From: Verrucomicrobiaceae bacterium
GTDB taxonomy: Bacteria > Verrucomicrobiota > Verrucomicrobiia > Verrucomicrobiales > Akkermansiaceae
Length of the DNA stretch: 64,000 bases
Assembly: GCA_027486655.1 (NCBI GenBank)
Contig: JAIXOR010000039.1
Location: 1 to 64,000, forward strand
Direction of reading: 5' to 3'
The position numbers and the translations under genes were made by a program. The notes beneath the pieces are model-generated. The model searched no databases and had not been told where the DNA came from. It saw only the letters and a program-made list of their open reading frames with translations. The number at the start of each line of letters is the position of its first letter. Position 1 is the first letter of the stretch. Of the stretch, positions 58,960 through 64,000 are shown in pieces.

Positions 58960-59706
58960 TCAATCGGTGATCTCGATCTCGAAGCTCAGTGGCCAGAGTT
59001 TTCCGGCGATGAGGAAGCGGCCGGTGGCGGGATCGCGGGCGATGCCGTTGAGGGCCTCCGCGCGGTTGGGCTTGGGCAGTTGTTTGCGGAGGGCGGAAAG
59101 ATCCAGCCAGCCGGTCACCTTGCCGGTCTCCGCGGAGATGCGGGCGATGCGGTCTTCCTGATAGATGTTGGCGAAGATCGCTCCGTCCACGTATTCGAGT
59201 TCATTGAGGCGCTCGACGGGGCGGCCTCCATCGAGCACCTTGAGGGTCTTGATGACCGCAAAGGTCTTGGGGTCGATGAATCGGAGGGTGTTCGACCCGT
59301 CGCTCATGATGAGCTGCGTGCCGTCGTGGGTGAGGCCCCAGCCTTCGCCCTGATAGTCGTGGGTGCGGAGGAACTTGAAGGTCCCCGGCTCGAGCACATA
59401 GCAGGTTTTTTCCTTCCAGGTGAGCACGAAGAGCTCGTTGTTGAACACCGTGATGCCCTCGGCGAAGACATGCTTGGCCATCGGCCGCTTGCGCAGTACG
59501 GCCCCATTCGCGGGATCCACCTCGCGGAGCGTGGAGGAGCCGTATCCGCCGCTGCTTTCAAAAAGCCGGCCCTCGGAAAACTCAAGGCCCTGAGTGTAGG
59601 ATTCCGCGTCGTGCGGCTTGGTTCCGGCGACCTTGTAACCCAGAGTGGCGGGTTTGCCGCAGGCGCTGAGAAACACGGCGGCGGCCAGGATCAGGAGGCG
59701 TTTCAT
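58960..59706 (-). CDS. Glutaminyl-peptide cyclotransferase-like lipoprotein
   Basis: 248 residues from the ATG at 59706, which opens a lipoprotein signal (MKRLLILAAAVFLSAC, lipobox LSAC). The mature part is a five-bladed beta-propeller of the plant-type glutamine cyclotransferase family: ESYTQGLEFSEGRLFESSGGYG, FAEGITVFNNELFVLTWKEK, GEGWGLTHDGTQLIMSDGS, VERLNELEYVDGAIFANIYQED, EALNGIARDPATGRFLIAGK. It would form N-terminal pyroglutamate on exported proteins in the periplasm. Its ATG overlaps the stop of the upstream RsmA-Nudix gene (ATGA), so the two are translationally coupled. Confidence 0.9.
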   Translation of the reverse strand: MKRLLILAAAVFLSACGKPATLGYKVAGTKPHDAESYTQGLEFSEGRLFESSGGYGSSTLREVDPANGAVLRKRPMAKHVFAEGITVFNNELFVLTWKEKTCYVLEPGTFKFLRTHDYQGEGWGLTHDGTQLIMSDGSNTLRFIDPKTFAVIKTLKVLDGGRPVERLNELEYVDGAIFANIYQEDRIARISAETGKVTGWLDLSALRKQLPKPNRAEALNGIARDPATGRFLIAGKLWPLSFEIEITD

Positions 59707-61061
59707 GGGGCAGGGGAGGCGTCGGGGGTTTTGAGATAAGCGTTCCAGCACTCGATGAAGCCGGAGGCGAAGTCTTCCGGGCGGGAGCGGATCCATGCGG
59801 TGAGTTCCACCACGGGAAACCAGGCGGCCGCCTCCACCTCCGCGGCGGGGAATTTCACCGAGCCGGAATGCCGGGTGCGGTAAAGACGCACGTGTTCCCA
59901 ACCGGTGGCCTCGCAGGCGGCGATCCGCGCGATTTCCTCCGGTGCTTCATCCGTGCGGATTCCCATCTCCTCCTCCAGTTCTCTAACAGCCGCAGGCAGG
60001 TAGTCCTCACCCGCATCCAGGTGGCCGGAGACGCTGGAGTCCCAGACGCCGGGATGCGCGTCCTTGAACATCGAGCGCTGCTGGAGCAGCAAATCCCCGC
60101 GTTTGTTGAAGACGAACACGTGCACCGCCCGGTGCAGAAGCTTTTGCGCATGCACCTCGCCGCGGGTTTTGCGGCAGACGACCTCGTCATGTTCGTCCAC
60201 CACATCGAAGATCTCGCCGGACTTCTGCGGCAGGTCCTTGAGCGGATGCGGATCGCAGAACCGGGTGAGCTCCACCCACTGGGCGAGTGATAGCTCTTCG
60301 GCGCGCGCGGTCGCCGTCACGCCGATGGCCTCGGCCGCTTGCTCCCATGCGATGCCATCCGGGAGCTGCTTTTTGAGCTGCTTGCGCCGCTGCGCGAAAC
60401 CACGACGGATCAATTCATCGAACAAACGGTGATCAAAGGCCGGCAGGCCCGAGCGCCGGGGACGCAGCACGGCCACGCTCGAATCGATCGTCGGCCGCGG
60501 ATGAAAGGCTTCCGGCGGCACGGTGCGGCCGATGTCCACTTCCCAGTCCACCTGCGTGCGCAGCGAGAGGATGCCGTAGTTCCTGCCATCTCCCGGTTTT
60601 GCGGCGAGGCGCTCGATGACTTCCTTCTGCAGCATGACCACGGCCCGCTCGAAGGGATGAGGACGGCTGAGCAGATTCTTCAAAATCGCACCGCCGCTGG
60701 AGTAGGGGAGGTTGCCGAGAAACTTGAGCGGCCGGTGTTTGAAAAGCTTCCTGCCATCAAACTTCGCGCCGTCCGCATGGTGGACCTCCACGCTGGGGTC
60801 GTCCCGGAAGCGCTCCGCAAGCGCCGCGGCCAGGCGGGCGTCGAACTCGATGAGGATGATCTTCCGCACCCGCCCGAGAAGTTGCTCGGTGAGCGATCCG
60901 GTGCCGGGACCCACCTCGACGACGGCATCGTCCTCGGTGATTTCCAGTTGGGAAACGATCCAACGCGCCATGTTGGGATCGATCAGGAAATTCTGCCCGA
61001 GTTGTTTGCTCGGCAGCACACCCGCCCGATCCAGCACCTCCTTGATTTCGCGTCCCGTCAT
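59703..61061 (-). CDS. rsmA: RsmA (KsgA) 16S rRNA dimethyltransferase fused to a Nudix hydrolase
   Basis: 452 residues from the ATG at 61061 (MTGREIKEVLDRAG); a longer start at 61106 adds a dispensable 15 residues. Residues 1-270 are a full KsgA/RsmA: KQLGQNFLIDPNMA, the SAM loop VEVGPGTGSLTEQL, the NLPYSSGG catalytic motif, and FHPRPTIDSSV. Residues about 285-445 are a Nudix domain of the YfcD/IDI type, beginning EIFDVVDEHDEVVCRKTRGE, with the complete Nudix box G-x5-E-x7-REL-x-EE-x-GI in GHLDAGEDYLPAAV plus RELEEEMGI. RsmA methylates two adenines in 16S rRNA; the Nudix substrate is unknown. Both halves keep their catalytic residues in one frame. Confidence 0.92.
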   Translation of the reverse strand: MTGREIKEVLDRAGVLPSKQLGQNFLIDPNMARWIVSQLEITEDDAVVEVGPGTGSLTEQLLGRVRKIILIEFDARLAAALAERFRDDPSVEVHHADGAKFDGRKLFKHRPLKFLGNLPYSSGGAILKNLLSRPHPFERAVVMLQKEVIERLAAKPGDGRNYGILSLRTQVDWEVDIGRTVPPEAFHPRPTIDSSVAVLRPRRSGLPAFDHRLFDELIRRGFAQRRKQLKKQLPDGIAWEQAAEAIGVTATARAEELSLAQWVELTRFCDPHPLKDLPQKSGEIFDVVDEHDEVVCRKTRGEVHAQKLLHRAVHVFVFNKRGDLLLQQRSMFKDAHPGVWDSSVSGHLDAGEDYLPAAVRELEEEMGIRTDEAPEEIARIAACEATGWEHVRLYRTRHSGSVKFPAAEVEAAAWFPVVELTAWIRSRPEDFASGFIECWNAYLKTPDASPAP

Positions 61062-61136
61062 CCGGACGCGTTCATGCCCGATGCCCGGCCCGGGCGCAAT
61101 CCGCATTTGAACGGGACTCCGAACCCGGATGCCGAT

Positions 61137-62462
61137 TCACGGTTTCACCTGACGGTATCCCACCGGGGACTTGAGTTCGCGGTAAGCCTCTCCCGCCGGG
61201 GTGAGCGAGCCGTCCTTGCGTTGGAGTTCGCGGCAGGGCTCCACCCAGTTGTAGGGAGCGTAGCGTTCGACGAAGTCGGCCTTGTCGAGCATTTCAGTCA
61301 TGGCCTCGATGGCCTTTCGTTGTTCCTTGGCGTCGGGATCGGGGGCCTTGGTCCAGTTGGCACCGTTGTTCCACTCGGTGATCCAGATCGGGCGTTTGGT
61401 GCGCTTGTGGATGGCTTCGAGAAAGTTCTTCATCTGCGCCGCCGCCCCGCGGGCATCGCCGGGATCATTCACAGCCCGGTAGTAATGCACGGCCACGAAA
61501 TCGACGCGCAGTTTGGCGGCATCCGCCTTTTCCATGAATTCGTAGAGCCAGCTCAACCCGCCATCCGAGACGGCGGGGGAACCGAGGCGCAGGCCGGTTT
61601 TCATCAGCTCCGGCCACGCGGCGATGGCCTCGTCCACCTTCATGTTCGCCTGATCCGGCCGGTCCGGCTCGTTGTGGCCTAACAGATGGATCGATCCCTT
61701 GCGCTTCCAATCCTGGTTGAGCCCCGGCCACCAGCGGTTTTGGCGGATGGGCACATATTCGACATCCGGAGTGGTCTTGCCGCCGATGTTCCAATCGTAG
61801 TACCAAGCCACGTTGAGCTTGTCCACGAGGTTGCCCGCGATGCCCTTCTTGGAGGTCCAACGCCACGGGAAAACGCGGATGAACCTGACCTCGCCCGCAA
61901 GGTCGGCGGGCAGGGAGCGGACCTCGATGTCCTGATCCTGCGCCACATAGTTCCGGCTGATGCCGGTGCCGTCCGCCTTGGACGCCAGCGTGGCCATGTA
62001 GCCGCGCTTGAGGCGGAAGGAGCGGATGCCGGATTTCACGCCATCCAGCGATTTGTCGTTGTAGGGCGTGTGGATCCTCAGCGCCATCGATGCTCCGGAA
62101 AGCGATGCTCCTTCATACACCGTGAGCGCCGGGTAAGTGGAGCCGTGCGGGATGACGAGCGTGCCGTCCTCGTAGGGCGTGATGCGCAGATTGGCATCGG
62201 GAAATGCCGGCTCGTAGGCCACCCACATCCGCTTGAGGTGGCTGGCGATGACCTCGGAGGGCCGCATCCCGCTGATGAAAAGCCACGCGTCCTGCGAGTC
62301 GAAATTGAAGGCTCCCTGGGCAAACTGCTCTGCGGTCACGCGGACGTGGCGGCTGCCTTCCAGCACGACGCGGCGCGCCACGGTGGAAGGATCCAGCTTC
62401 TCGGACCCAAGTGCGTGCGGCAGACCGGTGAGGGCGAGGATCAGGATGGCGATGCGGATCAT
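61137..62462 (-). CDS. GH128-like (Asl1-type catalytic core) secreted glycosidase
   Basis: 441 residues from the ATG at 62462, which opens a signal peptide (MIRIAILILALTGLPHALGS). Residues about 20-190 form a beta-rich region without a family I recognise (RVVLEGSRHVRVTAEQFAQG). The C-terminal half is a TIM-barrel of the Glyco_hydro_cc/Asl1 type, now GH128: VAWYYDWNIGG, HLLGHNEPDRPDQANM with a likely acid/base glutamate, VHYYRAV, and PIWITEWNNGANW with the probable nucleophile. GH128 enzymes cut beta-1,3-glucans. The gene is on the same strand as the RsmA-Nudix gene, 75 bases upstream of it. Confidence 0.83.
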   Translation of the reverse strand: MIRIAILILALTGLPHALGSEKLDPSTVARRVVLEGSRHVRVTAEQFAQGAFNFDSQDAWLFISGMRPSEVIASHLKRMWVAYEPAFPDANLRITPYEDGTLVIPHGSTYPALTVYEGASLSGASMALRIHTPYNDKSLDGVKSGIRSFRLKRGYMATLASKADGTGISRNYVAQDQDIEVRSLPADLAGEVRFIRVFPWRWTSKKGIAGNLVDKLNVAWYYDWNIGGKTTPDVEYVPIRQNRWWPGLNQDWKRKGSIHLLGHNEPDRPDQANMKVDEAIAAWPELMKTGLRLGSPAVSDGGLSWLYEFMEKADAAKLRVDFVAVHYYRAVNDPGDARGAAAQMKNFLEAIHKRTKRPIWITEWNNGANWTKAPDPDAKEQRKAIEAMTEMLDKADFVERYAPYNWVEPCRELQRKDGSLTPAGEAYRELKSPVGYRQVKP

Positions 62463-62535
62463 CTCGGGCGCAATCTGGATCAAAGTCCTCCACTGTGCCA
62501 GCCGCACTTGTCCCGGGGCCCGAAATGGGGAGCGT

Positions 62536-63354
62536 CTAACAAAACCGGACCATGTCCTTGATGAATTGCCCCCAGAGGAAAACCAGACCGCGCTTCGAAT
62601 ATTGGAAATGCCCGTCACCGGTGAGCCGGATGATGCCGGATTCCAGGTTGTGCTCCACCTGGCGGCGCATTTCAGCCTCGATCGCCTGCTCGATTTCTTC
62701 CGGATCCGGCACGCGCAGCTGACTGTTGGCGATGCTCAGGCGGCGCAGGTAGGCCTGGTGGTCGCCGAGGATCTGGTGGAAGCAGTTTCTCCCGCAGGGC
62801 ACGTGGTTCCAGCGCACGCCCGGCGGGCAGCGCAGGGTGGGGGCGAAGGGGAAGTTCGTGGTGCGCAGAATCCGCCCCTCCGTATCGTGAGAAGTGATGG
62901 AGATGAAGGCGAAGGCCACGTCGCTCTGCTCGCAGAGGCAGACGGCCGCCACGGCGCGCTCTTCGGGATTCCAGAAAAGCCGGAAAAACTGCCGCATGCC
63001 GTCCCACTCCCAGCCGCAGTCCGAGACGTGTTCAAACCCGGCCTCCTCCATCGCCGCGGCCGCCTCGGTGGCGTTCGGGAAAAACGAGGGATTCGGGATC
63101 GGCCGGTGATGAAGGCGGTTCTCGATCGGCAGACGCATCCGCCGGATTCGGGTGAGCAGCTCCACCCAGGGCAGGAAAAACCAAAGCACGGCACCCAGGC
63201 TGCCCGCGCACAGGCTTCCGGTCAGGAAGTAAAACAAACAGAAGCTCGCAAACAGAAACGTGAGCGCCCCGAGCTTGCGGATGCCATTCAGGCGTGACGA
63301 ACGCAGTGCCACGGCGAGCACCACGAGTCCGGTCACAATCAATGTTTCACGCAT
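62536..63354 (-). CDS. Hypothetical membrane protein
   Basis: 272 residues with two or three N-terminal hydrophobic segments (ETLIVTGLVVLAVAL, LGALTFLFASFCLFYFLTG, LGAVLWFFLPWVELL) followed by a soluble domain of about 190 residues. That domain contains VCLCEQSDVAFAFISITSHD, LRCPPGVRWNHVPCGRNCFHQ with clustered cysteines, and a helical tail (PDPEEIEQAIEAEMRRQVEH). I do not recognise the family. It lies 73 bases upstream of the GH128-like gene on the same strand. Confidence 0.7.
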   Translation of the reverse strand: MRETLIVTGLVVLAVALRSSRLNGIRKLGALTFLFASFCLFYFLTGSLCAGSLGAVLWFFLPWVELLTRIRRMRLPIENRLHHRPIPNPSFFPNATEAAAAMEEAGFEHVSDCGWEWDGMRQFFRLFWNPEERAVAAVCLCEQSDVAFAFISITSHDTEGRILRTTNFPFAPTLRCPPGVRWNHVPCGRNCFHQILGDHQAYLRRLSIANSQLRVPDPEEIEQAIEAEMRRQVEHNLESGIIRLTGDGHFQYSKRGLVFLWGQFIKDMVRFC

Positions 63355-63440
63355 GTCGATCAGATTCCAATGAGATCACAGGGCGGGCATCCGGAACGGG
63401 TTCCACGCATCCGGCCGCCGCGCAAGCCCTTGTTTCTCCT

Positions 63441-63998
63441 TCATGATAAACCGTCGCCTTCCCGCGGTTTCCAGCATTTTTCCAGCAGCTCGCGCAAGCG
63501 CTCCGGGCTGGTGGCCGAGGTCTTGGCCACAAAGCCACGGGCATGGGCGAAGTGCACATCCTCGCAGTCCCCGATCCGCGTGAAATCCAAACCCGGGTGG
63601 TCGTTGTGCCGGGACAAACCGAAGCCGCCTCCCCGGCGGTCCGGATACACCAGCCCCACGATCTTGTGGCCCTCCGGATGGCTTTCCACAAAGCGGCCGA
63701 GGCCCGCGGACGGCTCGTCCGGCAGCGGCTCGGTGCGCGGAAGGAAAAGCACGTGGAAGGAGCCGTGGGACGATGGCACTTCCCAGAATTCCCCGGTTTT
63801 TTCGATGAAATCGAGCCGTTCGCGCAGATTCCGCAGGTAGGCGATCAGGTCCGTGCCGATCCAGCTCATGACCTCCCACAAGGCCTCACCCGGTTCCAGC
63901 CGGCGGCAGGCGGCGAAGCGGCGCAGCAGCGTGACGTCGATCGGCGAGTTGAGCCGCGCCAGCGTGTCGCGGCCGATGCCGAGCCAGCGGGACGTTTC
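63441..63998 (-). CDS. Hypothetical protein, 5' end beyond the window
   Basis: The frame is open to the window edge, so the start is outside; the TTG at 63881 is internal. The visible 185 residues begin ETSRWLGIGRDTLARLNSPI and continue through a helical part (YLRNLRERLDFIEKTGEFWE) to an alpha/beta region (GSFHVLFLPRTEPLPDEP, HKIVGLVYPDRRGGGFGLSR, DCEDVHFAHARGFVAK). No signal peptide or membrane helix is visible in this part. I do not recognise a family. Confidence 0.6.
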   Translation of the reverse strand, partial: ETSRWLGIGRDTLARLNSPIDVTLLRRFAACRRLEPGEALWEVMSWIGTDLIAYLRNLRERLDFIEKTGEFWEVPSSHGSFHVLFLPRTEPLPDEPSAGLGRFVESHPEGHKIVGLVYPDRRGGGFGLSRHNDHPGLDFTRIGDCEDVHFAHARGFVAKTSATSPERLRELLEKCWKPREGDGLS

Positions 63999-64000
63999 CA

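Noticed and set aside
1-64000. CRISPR array, tRNA, rRNA
   Set aside because: The gaps show no regularly spaced repeats and no tRNA-like or rRNA sequence that I could recognise by eye.

Overview
The window looks like a chromosome segment of a Verrucomicrobiota bacterium (Verrucomicrobiales, of the Luteolibacter/Haloferula kind). This is inferred from gene content, not from a marker gene. The evidence is several giant secreted proteins built from autotransporter-associated beta-strand (PATR) repeats without a beta-barrel, one clear PEP-CTERM protein, a paired DUF1549/DUF1553 cytochrome-like protein and DUF1501 protein, many sulfatases, and start codons that mostly lack a Shine-Dalgarno sequence.

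Region 1 (1-32.4 kb) is an accessory region for secreted glycan and glycoprotein breakdown. It holds an M60-type metalloprotease (5' end cut by the window), a GH10 endoxylanase-like enzyme, a 1501-residue PATR protein, three sulfatases in a row, the DUF1549/DUF1553-DUF1501 pair, a fourth sulfatase with an unusual active-site signature, a GH27 alpha-galactosidase, a PEP-CTERM protein, a decayed IS256-type transposase, a lipoprotein, a membrane-anchored protein of unknown function, and a 2073-residue M66 (StcE-like) metalloprotease fused to PATR repeats. M60 and M66 proteases with sulfatases and a galactosidase suggest growth on sulfated glycoproteins or mucin-like material (inference).

Region 2 (33-41.7 kb) is cellular housekeeping: a feoA-feoB-Cys-rich peptide iron operon behind a Fur-box-like site, a 23S/tRNA m5U-type methyltransferase, and a divergent cluster of a NhaR-like regulator against HPF, TerC and a single-domain voltage-gated channel. 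The channel's pore motif is that of a calcium-selective channel. A 600-bp gap at 40.6-41.2 kb carries DnaA-box-like repeats.

Region 3 (41.8-54.9 kb) is a periplasmic-propeller sensor kinase and LuxR-type response regulator followed by two tandem paralogous giant PATR proteins. A perfect 14-bp palindrome lies just upstream of the first of them.

Region 4 (55-64 kb) is core metabolism: serA, gnd, pgsA, a glutaminyl cyclotransferase-like lipoprotein, an RsmA-Nudix fusion, a GH128-like glycosidase and two unrecognised genes, the last cut by the window end.

The strongest candidate for an undescribed system is a C-terminal module of about 110-150 residues shared by five otherwise different secreted proteins (ends near 3188, 9444, 26160, 50457 and 54898). 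It may be a sorting or anchoring tag that works beside PEP-CTERM.
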